Shown here: one piece after another, positions 27,162 to 37,112 of the stretch
Layout: the number at the start of each line of letters is the position of its first letter
How positions within the stretch are numbered: position 1 is the stretch's first letter
Source: an uncultured Bacteroidales bacterium
GTDB taxonomy: Bacteria; Bacteroidota; Bacteroidia; Bacteroidales; FEN-979
Assembly (NCBI GenBank): GCA_903926565.1
Contig: CAIYJU010000163.1
Location: 56,560 to 120,559 of the forward strand
Reading direction: 5' to 3'
Length of the DNA stretch: 64,000 bases
Notes under the pieces: generated by a model
What the model was told of the DNA's origin: nothing
Seen by the model: the letters and a program-made list of their open reading frames with translations, nothing else
Databases searched by the model: none
Position numbers and translations under genes: made by a program

Positions 27162-28331
27162 TTATCTTACCCTTTTACCGGCACCCTGTTCCAGGTTCTG
27201 GAGCATCCCGGCAGGATCTTTGAAGCGGTTGGTGAGCATAATGGCCGCAATGATGTATGGTTTAAAGCCGGCCTGTTTGTACAATGGTACGCGATACCGT
27301 TCAAAAACCGTGGCAGCCACTTCACCTTCATTGCATGAAACTCCTGAGATGTCTGCCGGCAGGCAATGCATGTAGAGCGCTTTTCCCTCTTTTGTAAGCT
27401 TCATTTTTTCTTCGGTACATTCCCAGTTCTTATATTTTGCATTGTTGGCAAGGCACTCTTTTTCCAATCCTTTCAGGCCGTCATGGTCGTTATTCCGGAG
27501 CAACCCGGTGCGGCGTTCCATCACATGGAACGGAGCCCAGCTCTTGGGATACACGATGTCGGCATCTTTAAAAGCCTCTTCCATGGAGTTGACCACCCGG
27601 AAATTGCCGCCGCTTTCACCGGCCTGCTTTCCCGACAGTTCAACTACTTCCGGGATGAGCCCGTAACCTTCAGGGTATGCCAGGTCAACCTGCATTCCCA
27701 TCCGGGTCATCAACCCGATGATGCCCTGGGGCACAGATAGAGGCTTCCCATAGCTTGGCGAATAGGCCCAGGTCATGGCTATTTTTTTTCCTTTCAGATT
27801 TTCCAGTGATCCGAAAACCGTCTTAAGGTGCAGCAGGTCAGCCATGGATTGTGTCGGATGGTCGATGTCGCACTGCAGGTTGATGATGCCCGGACGCTGC
27901 GGCAGCACGCCATCGGCAAACGCTTCGTCGAGGGCAGCACCGACTTCGCGCATATAGGTGTTTCCGGCACCAAGGTACATGTCGTCGCGGATGCCGATGA
28001 TGTCGCTGAGGAAGGAGATCATGGCAGAAGTTTCCCGCACAGTTTCTCCATGGGCTATCTGTGATTTGCCTTCGTCAAGATCCTGTACTGCCAGGCCCAG
28101 CAGATTGGCTGCGGAGGCGAAGGAAAACCTTGTCCTTGTTGAATTGTCCCGAAACTGGGAAATAGCAAGTCCTGAGTCGAAGCACTTCGGTGAGATGTTC
28201 CGGTCACGCAGCATTTTAAGGTCTTCTGCAACTGTGAGAATGGTTTCAAGGTCTTCGCGGCTCTTTTCCCAGGTCAGGAGGAAGTCTTTGCCATACAGGC
28301 CGGCATTGGATGATGTTTTCTTTGTATTCAT
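27162..28331 (-). CDS. ygeW: Knotted carbamoyltransferase YgeW
   Basis: 389 residues, matching YgeW. Carbamoyl-phosphate site NSTRTRFSFASAANLLG; the HGETVRETSAMISFLSD loop and LYMHCLPADISG (HCLP) complete the transcarbamylase signature. The family has a trefoil knot and is thought to run catabolically, giving carbamoyl phosphate from a ureido compound of purine breakdown. Cotranscribed with ygeY (6 nt apart) and convergent with ssnA. The amino-acid substrate cannot be read from the sequence. Confidence 0.9.
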   Translation of the reverse strand: MNTKKTSSNAGLYGKDFLLTWEKSREDLETILTVAEDLKMLRDRNISPKCFDSGLAISQFRDNSTRTRFSFASAANLLGLAVQDLDEGKSQIAHGETVRETSAMISFLSDIIGIRDDMYLGAGNTYMREVGAALDEAFADGVLPQRPGIINLQCDIDHPTQSMADLLHLKTVFGSLENLKGKKIAMTWAYSPSYGKPLSVPQGIIGLMTRMGMQVDLAYPEGYGLIPEVVELSGKQAGESGGNFRVVNSMEEAFKDADIVYPKSWAPFHVMERRTGLLRNNDHDGLKGLEKECLANNAKYKNWECTEEKMKLTKEGKALYMHCLPADISGVSCNEGEVAATVFERYRVPLYKQAGFKPYIIAAIMLTNRFKDPAGMLQNLEQGAGKRVR

Positions 28332-28337
28332 GGGAAG

Positions 28338-29588
28338 TTATTCTGATAAATAATATGCAATTGCTGTATAAAACGCTGATGCAGCAACCAGATCGCTCAC
28401 CAGCACCTTTTCGTTCGGAGCATGCGCCAGTACTTCATTCCCGGGCCCAAACCCGATGCATGGTATCTTGTAGTAGCCGTTAATGGTAACTCCGTTGGTT
28501 GAGAAGGTCCATTTATCGGTGAGCGGTTCCTTGTCAAACAGACCCGCAAAGGCCTCCTGGGCGCGAACTACGAGGTGATGATCCTCTTCGATTTTCCAGG
28601 TTGGATAATACTTCTCCATGCCATATTGAAGCCCGGTATATGCAGTCTCCTTGTATTGCAGCACTTCGACGACGGCATCCATCTCTTTTACTATTTCCCG
28701 GATCTCAGCCACGGCCGATTCTTTGGTTTCACCCCAGGTAAGCCGTCGGTCAAGGTGAATGCGGGCATAGTCGGCCACTGCACATAAGGAAGGACTTCCT
28801 GAAACAAATTCCGAAAGCGTCACACTTCCTTTCCCAAGGAATTCATCGGATTGCAACCGCTCATTCAGTTGTTCGATGGCGAGGCAGGCACGGGAGGCCA
28901 TATAGATCGCATTTTTCCCGCGTTCCGGGGCTGACCCGTGTGAAGAGATGCCCTTGAATGTAACGGCAATCTCCATTCTCCCGCGGTGTCCCCGGTAGAT
29001 ATTAAGGTTGGTCGGTTCGGTGATGACCACAAAATCAGGAACGATTTTCTCCTCTTCAACAATATATTTCCAGCACAATCCATCACAATCTTCTTCCATG
29101 ACTGTTCCGGTGAAGTAAACGGTGAGGTCGCGGTCGAATGCCAGTTCTTTGAGTATACGTCCTGCAGTAACAAATGCAGCCGGACCGCCTTTCTGGTCGA
29201 CTGTCCCGCGGCCATGCACAAACCCGTCACGGATTTCTCCGGAGAATGGGTCGTCTGTCCAGTTGGCCAGATTTCCGGTATCGACTGTATCGATATGGCC
29301 GTCAAATGCCAGAATTTTGCTGCCGTTACCAATCCGGCCGATGACGTTGCCCAGTCCGTCGGTGCGCACCTCATCGAATCCGGCTTCCACCATCTGGCGT
29401 TTCAGCTCTTCCGCCATGGCTTTTTCACCAGTGCTGAGGGAGGTGATTTTAATAAGTTTAGAGAGGTTGTTTGCAGTATAATCCTGATAAGATTCTGCAA
29501 GTGTGTTGATTTTTTTCAGAAGTTCTTCCAAGGTTAAAGTAGTTTTGAGGTTCAAATAGCACGCAAAGGTAAGAATCTTCCGGATCAA
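28338..29588 (-). CDS. ygeY: YgeY-family M20 metallohydrolase
   Basis: 416 residues from ATG 29588, but a promoter-like TACCTTTG lies inside the first codons, so the TTG at 29531 (MEELLKKINT) or a nearby codon is the likelier start. M20 zinc ligands: LAFDGHIDTVDTG, HGRGTVDQKGGPAAF, and EEDCDG. The dimerisation lid begins at about RGRMEIAVTFKG. YgeY sits with ygeW in purine-catabolism clusters of E. coli and gut anaerobes and is proposed to hydrolyse a ureido or acyl-amino intermediate. It is the first gene of a two-gene operon. Confidence 0.88.
   Translation of the reverse strand: MIRKILTFACYLNLKTTLTLEELLKKINTLAESYQDYTANNLSKLIKITSLSTGEKAMAEELKRQMVEAGFDEVRTDGLGNVIGRIGNGSKILAFDGHIDTVDTGNLANWTDDPFSGEIRDGFVHGRGTVDQKGGPAAFVTAGRILKELAFDRDLTVYFTGTVMEEDCDGLCWKYIVEEEKIVPDFVVITEPTNLNIYRGHRGRMEIAVTFKGISSHGSAPERGKNAIYMASRACLAIEQLNERLQSDEFLGKGSVTLSEFVSGSPSLCAVADYARIHLDRRLTWGETKESAVAEIREIVKEMDAVVEVLQYKETAYTGLQYGMEKYYPTWKIEEDHHLVVRAQEAFAGLFDKEPLTDKWTFSTNGVTINGYYKIPCIGFGPGNEVLAHAPNEKVLVSDLVAASAFYTAIAYYLSE
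29564..29571 (-). promoter_or_regulatory. Candidate -7 element TACCTTTG for ygeY-ygeW
   Basis: Read on the minus strand it is TACCTTTG, a full match to TAnnTTTG. A TTTG at 29586-29589 lies only 14 bp upstream, less than the usual spacing, so the -33 element is weak. It supports a start of transcription near 29558. Confidence 0.45.
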
Positions 29589-29594
29589 AGATGA

Positions 29595-29762
29595 TCAGAT
29601 ATAGTTTTCATTCATCCGTCGCATCCTCAGATTTCTCCTCGACTGGTATCGTACGATGCCAATTCCGATGATGAGGAAGATGGGAAGCAGGAAGTTCAGG
29701 TATTTGATCAGGGCCTTTTTGGCGTCGTCGATCTGGTCGATCGGGCGGGAGGAGACCTCTGG
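29595..29762 (-). pseudogene. gldG C-terminal fragment (fused after internal deletion)
   Basis: This frame encodes EVSSRPIDQIDDAKKAL, a membrane helix (LNFLLPIFLIIGIGIVRY) and a QSRRNLRMRRMNENYI tail, the normal end of GldG. It lies in a different frame from the upstream gldG part, joined at 29752-29765. About 150 or more residues of the periplasmic region that usually separate the two parts are missing (estimate from family length). Confidence 0.7.
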
Positions 29763-30435
29763 TAACAGGATGGTCGGCGAATTTTGCAATCACCGGCAGG
29801 TATGGGAACCGCATGTTCGACTGGAACTGCATTTCTCCCTGCTGCTGGTTCACCATCACGCTTCCGCAATTCTGATCAATGATGAAATTGGGGCTGACTT
29901 TCACCCCTTTCGTCTCCAGCCATCGCTCGAGTCCTGTTTTTATTTCGGTTCCCGAAACAGTTTGCAGGTTTCCGTCAACCCGGTTAAATGCGATACACAG
30001 ATTTTTCCCCGAAGCAAGGAGTTCATCCAGTTTGGCAAGATGGGCCGGGGGAAAGCTGTCGACAGGATTGATGATGACAAGTGTTTTAAATTCGGCTGTA
30101 CTCATGGAAACCCCGTCAAGGTTAACAGGTTCGACATCATACAGAACCGCAAGCGACTGCATCACCTGGGCCAGCGAGTTGGGGGATGTTTCTCCGTGTC
30201 CCTGGAGGATTCCCACTTTTTGTTTGTTCGCAACCGTCATTTTCTTGATGCTGGTTGAAAGACTGTATTCCATGGCTGAACCCGACTGGATCAGGGGAAT
30301 TACCTCTTTCTTGTCGCCATAGTGAACCACGGCGCCCATGTATGCTTTCTGTTGTTTAACCTGGTCTTTCTCCCTGACATTGATCAGGACGGGATTGATA
30401 CCCGCCTGCATGGTCTGTTTTGCCAAGGTTTGCAA
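29752..30435 (-). pseudogene. gldG central fragment (ABC-transporter auxiliary domain)
   Basis: About 228 residues of the GldG periplasmic auxiliary domain, from AKQTMQAGINPV to FADHPVTRGL. Both N-terminal membrane segment and the part after TRGL are gone. GldG works with GldA and GldF in an ABC complex for gliding motility in Flavobacteriia. No frameshift or stop occurs inside the fragment. The upstream boundary joins directly to a gldF fragment near 30430. Confidence 0.75.
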
Positions 30436-30622
30436 CCGTAATGTAATAGGGCAGGGTGAGCAGCAGGGTGATGCAGATAAGCAGGAATGCCGCCATGAAT
30501 TTGCCCACGATGATCTGCCAGCTGGTCACCGGTTTGGTGATGAGTAACTCTATGGTTCCCGATTTCTGCTCCTCCGATATAAGTCCCATGGTCACGACCG
30601 GGATGAAGAAAAAGAGGGTCAT
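30432..30622 (-). pseudogene. gldF internal fragment (ABC-2 permease)
   Basis: Roughly 62 residues (MTLFFFIPVVTMGLISEEQ through TLPYYITVANLG) with two membrane helices and the SGTIELLITKP motif, which is the middle of a GldF permease. The rest of gldF, normally about 240 residues, is missing on both sides. The joint with gldA shows an 8-nt shared stretch ATGACCCT at 30615-30622. Confidence 0.75.
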
Positions 30623-31070
30623 GGATCAGCGCCTGGGCCAGGCCGACACGTTGCTGGTAACCTTTAGATAACTCATTGATTTTTTTGTATTTTTCTGCTT
30701 TCAGCCCACAAATTGTTACCATCTCAAAAATGCGGTCGTGGATCCTGGATTTTGGCACATTTTGCAATTCCGCTGCGAACTGCAGATAGTCTATTACAGG
30801 CATATCCCTGTAAAGGGGGTTTGTTTCCGGAAGGTACCCGATGTGCCGCTTCACCTCTTCGGGATTGGCCGTTACGGAGATGCCGCCAACTTTTACATCG
30901 CCCCCGTGGGCTCCCATGAAGCAGGTAATGATTTTCATCGTAGTGGTTTTCCCGGCGCCATTGGGACCGAGGAATCCGACAATTTCGCCGGTGTTCACCT
31001 TGAACGAGATATTATCAACTGCTTTTTGAAAGCCATAGCTTTTTGTCAGATTTTCAACACTTACTTCCAT
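30615..31070 (-). pseudogene. gldA, ABC ATPase truncated before the Walker B motif
   Basis: Residues 1-152 of a GldA-type ABC ATPase: Walker A GPNGAGKTTT (35-44) and signature LSKGYQQR (134-141) are intact. After LIHDP the frame enters gldF sequence, so the Walker B aspartates, the H loop and the C-terminal domain are absent and the product cannot hydrolyse ATP normally. The frame continues 76 codons as unrelated sequence. Either real decay or an assembly joint. Confidence 0.75.
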
Positions 31071-31264
31071 AAGTACTTCATTTTAAACAGATGATGAATT
31101 TTAAAAATTGGCAACAAAAAGAAAAAAAAAGAAAAAAATGAAACACAAACTCCTGCGTTTTTTTTACTTTAGCCAGCAATTTTCATTGGGTGTCTGAAGG
31201 CTGGGCATAATTTGGTCAAATTTAGATTTCCGGCGTAACGGAGTTATGGTAATAATTGTAACAA

Positions 31265-33847
31265 ATGGACATCGACTTTCTTCTGGAAACCCGTGAAAAT
31301 CTTGAGCTGATTTTCAACACCATCCCGGATGCGGTGCTGATCACACGGCTGACCGATGGCTGCCTGGTGCACGTGAATGATGGCTTCCTTGCATTAACAG
31401 GGTTGACACGTGCTGAGGTAATCGGTAAAACCTCCCTGGAAATCAATATGTGGAAAAGTCCGGAGGAACTGGAGAAACTCGTAAATTCCATCAAAGAAAC
31501 AGGGGTATGTGAGAACCTGGAATCTTTTTTTCAAAGGAAAGATGGCCGTCAGGTCATTTGCATCATTTCTGCCAGGGTACTGGTTCTGAAAGGAGTTCCC
31601 CATATCCTTGCCGTTACGCACGACATTACTGAACGCAAAAGAACAGAAAATGCACTGAAGGAAAGTGAAGCGAAATTCCGGTCCCTTTATGAAAACATGA
31701 GCGAAGGATCAGCCATGCACACCCTCGTTTACGATGACCAGGGAGTTCCTCAGGATTATCTTATAATGGAGGTCAACCCTGCATTTGAGGCACAACTTGG
31801 AATATTGAGGGAAACGGTCATCAATAAAACAAGCAAAGAAGTTTACGGAGTGGACGATCCGCCGTATCTTGATATTTATTCGAGGGTTGCTTTAACAGGG
31901 AATCCTGAGGTTTTTGAAACCTATTTTGCTCCCCAGGGCAAATATTTTTCCATTTCTGTATACTGTCCCTACAAGGGAAGTTTTGCCACCATATTTAAAA
32001 ATATCACCGACCACAGGAATGCTGAACTGGAATTGGGTATCAGTGTTACCAAATATCGGGTGTTGTTTGATATACTTCCCATCGGTATAACAATTTCGGA
32101 TTCCAAAGGTCAGATCATTGAGTCAAACCAGATTGCTGAAAAGCTGCTTGGTATCTCACGTGCTGAACAGGAGAACCGTTTGATTAGCGGAACGGAATGG
32201 CGTATTATCAGACCTGATGAGTCCGTTATGCCTGTTGATGAATATGCAAGCGTTCGGGCACTCAGGGAAGGGCGACGGGTAGAAAACGCGGTAATGGGTA
32301 TCGTCAAAGATAACAATGAGGTTAACTGGATCAGTGTTTCCGCTGCTCCAATTCCCCTGGAAGATTATGGTGTGGCGATTGTTTATAGCGACATCACCGA
32401 ACTGAAAAACGGCGAATCCATACTTTTGAAAACCATATTTGATGCAGAAATGGCCAACAACGCAAAAAGTATTTTCCTGGCCAATATAAGCCACGAAATC
32501 AGAACGCCGTTGAATGCCATTATTGGTTTTTCCCAATTGATGAACCGCGATAAATCGTTGTCAGAAATCCAGAAAGAGTATAATGCATCCATTATACGTG
32601 CCGGTGAACATCTGTTAACCCTCATTAACGACATCCTTGAACTTGCAAAAGTTGAGGCAGGCAGGGTTGTGTTGAATCCTGCCAACGTTGATCTGCGTAT
32701 GTTTTTTAAAGATATTCAACTGATTTTTAAAGAGCGGGCACAATCCAAAAAACTCCGGTTTGTGTTTGAAATTTCGGAAAATCTGCCTCGTCATGTAGTT
32801 ATTGATGAAAGTAAATTGCGCCAGATATTCATCAATCTTATTGACAATGCAATAAAATTTACGGATGAGGGTGTAGTAAATGTGCTTACCAGTTATATGA
32901 AAGAGGCCAACGGCCATGGTAAGCTCATTGTGGAAATTCAGGATTCAGGGACAGGCATTGCAGAGGATGAATTGGTGAATTTGTTCAAACCTTTCGTACA
33001 AACAACTACCGGGATTAAAAAAGGCAGCGGTACCGGTTTAGGGCTTGCCCTGAGCCGTGAACTTGCCATGCTCATGGGGGGCAACATCACCGTCACAAGT
33101 GCCGTTGGAAAAGGATCGTTGTTTACACTCCATGTAGCATTAGAAGAGGGACACTTTATTACAGGTGAAGTGAATGCCACAAAGCATGTCGTTGGACTGG
33201 CAAAGAGTCAGAAATTCCATCGTATACTGGTGGCTGATGATATGCCGGAGAATCTGCAAACCGTCGTGAGCCTGTTGCGAATGGTGGGATTTGAAACGAA
33301 TGAAGCTGTGAATGGGAAGGATGCGCTTGATAAATTTGAACAATGGGTCCCCGACCTGATTATCATGGATTTGCGTATGCCGGTGATGGATGGATTTGAA
33401 GCAACCCTCCGGCTACGATCAACTGAAAAGGGAGCGAAAACACCAGTTATCGCTCTTTCAGCCAGTACGTTTGAAGATGACAGGAAAAGGATTGAAGAGA
33501 TCGGCATCCAGGATTTTATTAGTAAACCGTTCCGCGAAAACGATTTGTTCCATTCTATCGGTAAAGTTCTTGGCATCAGCTATATCTATGAGGATGAGAC
33601 CTCATCTGAACAGCTCTACCTGAATGACGAGGAAGTTATTGCTTCCAATGTGAAACAGTTACCGGAAGTATTGAGACTGAAGATGCTCGAGACGCTTGGA
33701 GTTGCTGATATCCGCCTGTTAAAAAAACTTATCAACTCCATGGATCAGAATAATTCAAGCCTCGCCAAACTGCTTATGACCCTCGCAAGAAATTACGACT
33801 ATGATCGTTTAAAAATGATCCTGACTAAAAAACATGATGAACATTGA
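31265..33847 (+). CDS. Cytoplasmic hybrid sensor histidine kinase with three PAS domains
   Basis: 860 residues without membrane helices. Three PAS/PAC domains (about 10-120, 135-240 and 255-375; first PAC ends in HDITERKR) precede a HisKA domain with ANISHEIRTPLNAIIG, His410. The HATPase (FINLIDNAIKFTDEG, GLGLALSRELA) leads to a receiver with D702 in IIMDLRMPVMDG and the SKPF lysine. A C-terminal tail of about 70 residues (LPEVLRLKMLET onward) is typical of such hybrids. It overlaps the following kinase gene by 14 nt, so they form one transcript. No DNA-binding partner is adjacent. Confidence 0.9.
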   Translation: MDIDFLLETRENLELIFNTIPDAVLITRLTDGCLVHVNDGFLALTGLTRAEVIGKTSLEINMWKSPEELEKLVNSIKETGVCENLESFFQRKDGRQVICIISARVLVLKGVPHILAVTHDITERKRTENALKESEAKFRSLYENMSEGSAMHTLVYDDQGVPQDYLIMEVNPAFEAQLGILRETVINKTSKEVYGVDDPPYLDIYSRVALTGNPEVFETYFAPQGKYFSISVYCPYKGSFATIFKNITDHRNAELELGISVTKYRVLFDILPIGITISDSKGQIIESNQIAEKLLGISRAEQENRLISGTEWRIIRPDESVMPVDEYASVRALREGRRVENAVMGIVKDNNEVNWISVSAAPIPLEDYGVAIVYSDITELKNGESILLKTIFDAEMANNAKSIFLANISHEIRTPLNAIIGFSQLMNRDKSLSEIQKEYNASIIRAGEHLLTLINDILELAKVEAGRVVLNPANVDLRMFFKDIQLIFKERAQSKKLRFVFEISENLPRHVVIDESKLRQIFINLIDNAIKFTDEGVVNVLTSYMKEANGHGKLIVEIQDSGTGIAEDELVNLFKPFVQTTTGIKKGSGTGLGLALSRELAMLMGGNITVTSAVGKGSLFTLHVALEEGHFITGEVNATKHVVGLAKSQKFHRILVADDMPENLQTVVSLLRMVGFETNEAVNGKDALDKFEQWVPDLIIMDLRMPVMDGFEATLRLRSTEKGAKTPVIALSASTFEDDRKRIEEIGIQDFISKPFRENDLFHSIGKVLGISYIYEDETSSEQLYLNDEEVIASNVKQLPEVLRLKMLETLGVADIRLLKKLINSMDQNNSSLAKLLMTLARNYDYDRLKMILTKKHDEH

Positions 33848-36800
33848 TCGCACATTAAACTTGATATCCAGGTTGAAATTCCCTGTTTTTCTCCTGGTGT
33901 GGCTGCCATTGGCGGTCTATTCAACCGGACAGGCCGCCATTGACAGCCTTACTGTTGCGCTGAAATCAGAACAAAATCCGCTTGAAAGACTTCATAAAAT
34001 GCTCGTTTTAGCTGAGAAGGAGCGTAATTGCCAGACAGCAGTATCCTATGCAGAAAAGGCCATAAACCTCGCTGACTCTCTTCGTCTTGAGGCTGATAAA
34101 GCAAAGGCGTTAAACTTAAGTGGTGTCGCGTGGAAAAACTGGGGAGATAATCTTAAATCGATTGAACGCCTTTATGCTGCGCTTGGTATTTATCAGCAAT
34201 TGAATGACCGGCATGCAAGCGGGTACGTCCTTATGAATATTGGTGAGACTTATCGCGCAAGCGCAGAACATAAGCAATCTCTCGATTATCTTAACCGGGC
34301 GTTGGACATTTTTGAAACATACAAAGACCCGGAAGGATTGGCCAAAACATATAACAGGCTTGCTGCAACGAGTTATGAAATTTTTTATAACCTGCCGGAT
34401 TTTAAGAGACTTCAGGACCAGTTCAGGCCTTCCGGTATCGATTTTTCACAGAAGGTGGTTGAAAATGTTACATTGAAAAGAGAATTGGACAAGTTGTTGA
34501 ATTTTATCAACCAATCTGACTCCTATGCAAACCAGTGTAAACTTGTTCAATTAGGGATATCGAATGATATTCTTTCAACATCCGTTTATGCAGCAACAGG
34601 TCAGCTGGAAAAAGCACTTGCAAGTTATAGCAAGATAATGCAGGATATTGAAAAGTCAGGTGATTCCAGGGAAATGCCGCTTGCATTGATCAACCTTTCC
34701 GGCATTTACAGGGACAGTAAGGAAATAGACAAATCAACAACCTGTGCACAACAGGCACTTGATATCGCACTGAAGGATAATATTAAAATCTATGTGCTGA
34801 TGTCCTATTACAAATTATATGAGATTTCTCTGGACCTGAAGGATTATAAGAAGGCGCATGAGATGTTGTTATTTATTCATCAGACCGGTGAACAGTATCA
34901 GTTGGACGATTTTGCACTGCAAATGAATGCAGTAAAACAGCAAAATATGGTTAAAACCAGGGAGCTCGAAATTAAACATAATCGGTCACAGCTTTTTTTT
35001 CTGAGTATCGCCTTCATTATCATCCTTCTCTCTTTTTCAATTTTTATCGTCACTTTGTTCAGAAAGAACAAGCGGCTTAAAACCCTCATCGAAGAGATAA
35101 ATCAGAAGAGCCTGATCATCAGTAAACAAAATGAGGAACTTTCAATTGCCAATATTGAAAAGGATAAATTTTTCTCAATCATAGCCCATGACATCCGCGG
35201 GCCGTTCAATGGTTTTTTGGGTTTAACGCACCTGATGACGGAAGAGTTGCCAACAATGACATTTGAGCAGATTCAGAATATTGCACTGAGCATGAAAAGA
35301 TCGGCGGCCAACCTATACCGTCTCCTTGAAAACCTGTTGCAATGGGCAAAGATGCAACAAGGGCTGATTCCTTACAACCCCGAACCGGTTTCATTGGGTT
35401 ATCTCATTTCTGAATGTGTCAAAGTGTTTCTTGAATCAGCTAAAATAAAGGGGGTTGAAATCGCTTGCGAGATCGCAAATGACATGGTTGTTTCAGCTGA
35501 TGTAAACATCCTTCAAACCATCATCCGGAATCTTGTTTCAAATGCATTGAAATTTACGCATTCAGGAGGGAAAATAATCATTGCAGTCAGAAAAACCGGC
35601 GACAATCGCGCGGAGGTTTCCATCAGCGATACTGGTATCGGTATGAGCCAGGATATGGTTTACGCCCTGTTCAGGCTCGATGTACGCACAAGCCGTCAGG
35701 GGACTGAAGGGGAGCCCAGCACAGGGTTGGGTTTGATCATCTGCAAGGACTTTATCGAAAAACAGGGAGGAAAATTATTGGTTGAAAGCATGGAGGGAAA
35801 GGGTTCGAAATTTACCTTTTCGCTTGACCTTGTAAATGAAGTTCCACTGGTTAACAGACCCGTTATACAATCAGGAATTGATTATGCACAACCAGTTTCA
35901 GATGACATTGAGCATTTACCTGAAGGGTTGAGGTTGAAAATACTTAATGATCTTCATATCACGGTTCCCAACATTCTTATTGTTGACGATGTGGCTGCAA
36001 ACCTTCAGATACTTGGCGATATACTTGAAGGCGACGGATATAAAGTCCGTCCGGTTTTAAGCGGAATGCAGGCATTGCAGGTAGCTGAAAGAGAAAGGCC
36101 TGACCTGATCCTGCTCGACATCATGATGGCCGACATGGATGGATTTGAAGTTTGCCGCCTTCTGAAGGACAATCAACGTCTTAACAGTGTGCCGATAATC
36201 TTTATCAGTGCACTAAACGATGTAAATGATATCGTGAAAGCACTGAATGCAGGAGGAGCAGATTATATTACCAAACCATTTCAGGCTGAAGAGGTCAGGG
36301 CGCGGGTTGCCCTGCATCTCAAACTATACCGCCAAAGCAAAGAACTGCGTGAACTCAACAGAACCTTAGACAACCGGGTGGAAGCGCGTACCAGGCAACT
36401 CGAAGTCACCAATAAGGAGCTTGAATTCCACCTGAAAGAGATAGAGCAGTTTACATATATCACTTCACATGATCTTCAGGAACCGTTACTGACACTGACC
36501 AATTTTACACAGCTTATCCAGGAGGAGTATGCCGGGAAACTCGACAAGGACGGCAATCAATACATTGAATTTATTTACAATGCGGCAAACAGGATGAAGG
36601 GACTGGTAAAGGGTTTGCTTGACTATTCCTTCCTGGGTAAAGAAAGTGTCAGAAGTATTGTTGACCTCAATAAGGTGGTTCATGATGCTATTGTTAACCT
36701 CGACGATTTGATAATTCCGAGTAAGGCAATCGTCAGAACGGAGGAATTACCCCAATGCAATGCCCATGAACCGGAACTTAAACTCTTGTTCCATAACCTG

Positions 36801-37112
36801 ATAAGCAATGCGATAAAATTCGGTAAGCCTGATGTTATCCCTGAAATTGAGATTTCAGCAGAAAACCAGGGGGAGGAATGGATTTTCTCTGTCGCCGACA
36901 ATGGGATCGGGATTGATGCAAAACATCAGGAAAAGATCTTCGTCATATTTAAGCGGCTTCACAACCGGGATGAGTATGGCGGCTCGGGGATTGGCCTGGC
37001 CCACTGCAAGAAGATTGTGGAGATGCACGGGGGGAGAATTTGGGTGGAGGCAAACTCCCATGGAGGATCAACCTTCAAATTTACCATCCCTTTTGGGGTC
37101 AGTATTATTTAA
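33834..37112 (+). CDS. TPR-sensor hybrid kinase with two kinase cores flanking a receiver
   Basis: 1092 residues. Signal-like N-terminus, then TPR repeats (about 50-350) and one membrane helix (LFFLSIAFIIILLSFSIFIV, about 385-410). A first HisKA with IIAHDIRGPFNG (His452) and HATPase are followed by a receiver (D762 in LILLDIMMADMDG). A coiled linker leads to a second HisKA (TSHDLQEPLLTL, His879) and a complete HATPase (ISNAIKFG, GIGLAHCKKIVE). Two full kinase modules in one protein are uncommon and allow internal phosphorelay. ATG 33834 overlaps the previous gene; ATG 33837 is equally possible. It converges with the efflux operon, overlapping by 4 nt. Confidence 0.9.
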   Translation: MMNIDRTLNLISRLKFPVFLLVWLPLAVYSTGQAAIDSLTVALKSEQNPLERLHKMLVLAEKERNCQTAVSYAEKAINLADSLRLEADKAKALNLSGVAWKNWGDNLKSIERLYAALGIYQQLNDRHASGYVLMNIGETYRASAEHKQSLDYLNRALDIFETYKDPEGLAKTYNRLAATSYEIFYNLPDFKRLQDQFRPSGIDFSQKVVENVTLKRELDKLLNFINQSDSYANQCKLVQLGISNDILSTSVYAATGQLEKALASYSKIMQDIEKSGDSREMPLALINLSGIYRDSKEIDKSTTCAQQALDIALKDNIKIYVLMSYYKLYEISLDLKDYKKAHEMLLFIHQTGEQYQLDDFALQMNAVKQQNMVKTRELEIKHNRSQLFFLSIAFIIILLSFSIFIVTLFRKNKRLKTLIEEINQKSLIISKQNEELSIANIEKDKFFSIIAHDIRGPFNGFLGLTHLMTEELPTMTFEQIQNIALSMKRSAANLYRLLENLLQWAKMQQGLIPYNPEPVSLGYLISECVKVFLESAKIKGVEIACEIANDMVVSADVNILQTIIRNLVSNALKFTHSGGKIIIAVRKTGDNRAEVSISDTGIGMSQDMVYALFRLDVRTSRQGTEGEPSTGLGLIICKDFIEKQGGKLLVESMEGKGSKFTFSLDLVNEVPLVNRPVIQSGIDYAQPVSDDIEHLPEGLRLKILNDLHITVPNILIVDDVAANLQILGDILEGDGYKVRPVLSGMQALQVAERERPDLILLDIMMADMDGFEVCRLLKDNQRLNSVPIIFISALNDVNDIVKALNAGGADYITKPFQAEEVRARVALHLKLYRQSKELRELNRTLDNRVEARTRQLEVTNKELEFHLKEIEQFTYITSHDLQEPLLTLTNFTQLIQEEYAGKLDKDGNQYIEFIYNAANRMKGLVKGLLDYSFLGKESVRSIVDLNKVVHDAIVNLDDLIIPSKAIVRTEELPQCNAHEPELKLLFHNLISNAIKFGKPDVIPEIEISAENQGEEWIFSVADNGIGIDAKHQEKIFVIFKRLHNRDEYGGSGIGLAHCKKIVEMHGGRIWVEANSHGGSTFKFTIPFGVSII

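Noticed and set aside
29595..31070. Intact ABC transporter operon
   Set aside because: Walker B, most of the permease and parts of GldG are missing, so the three frames cannot make the complex.
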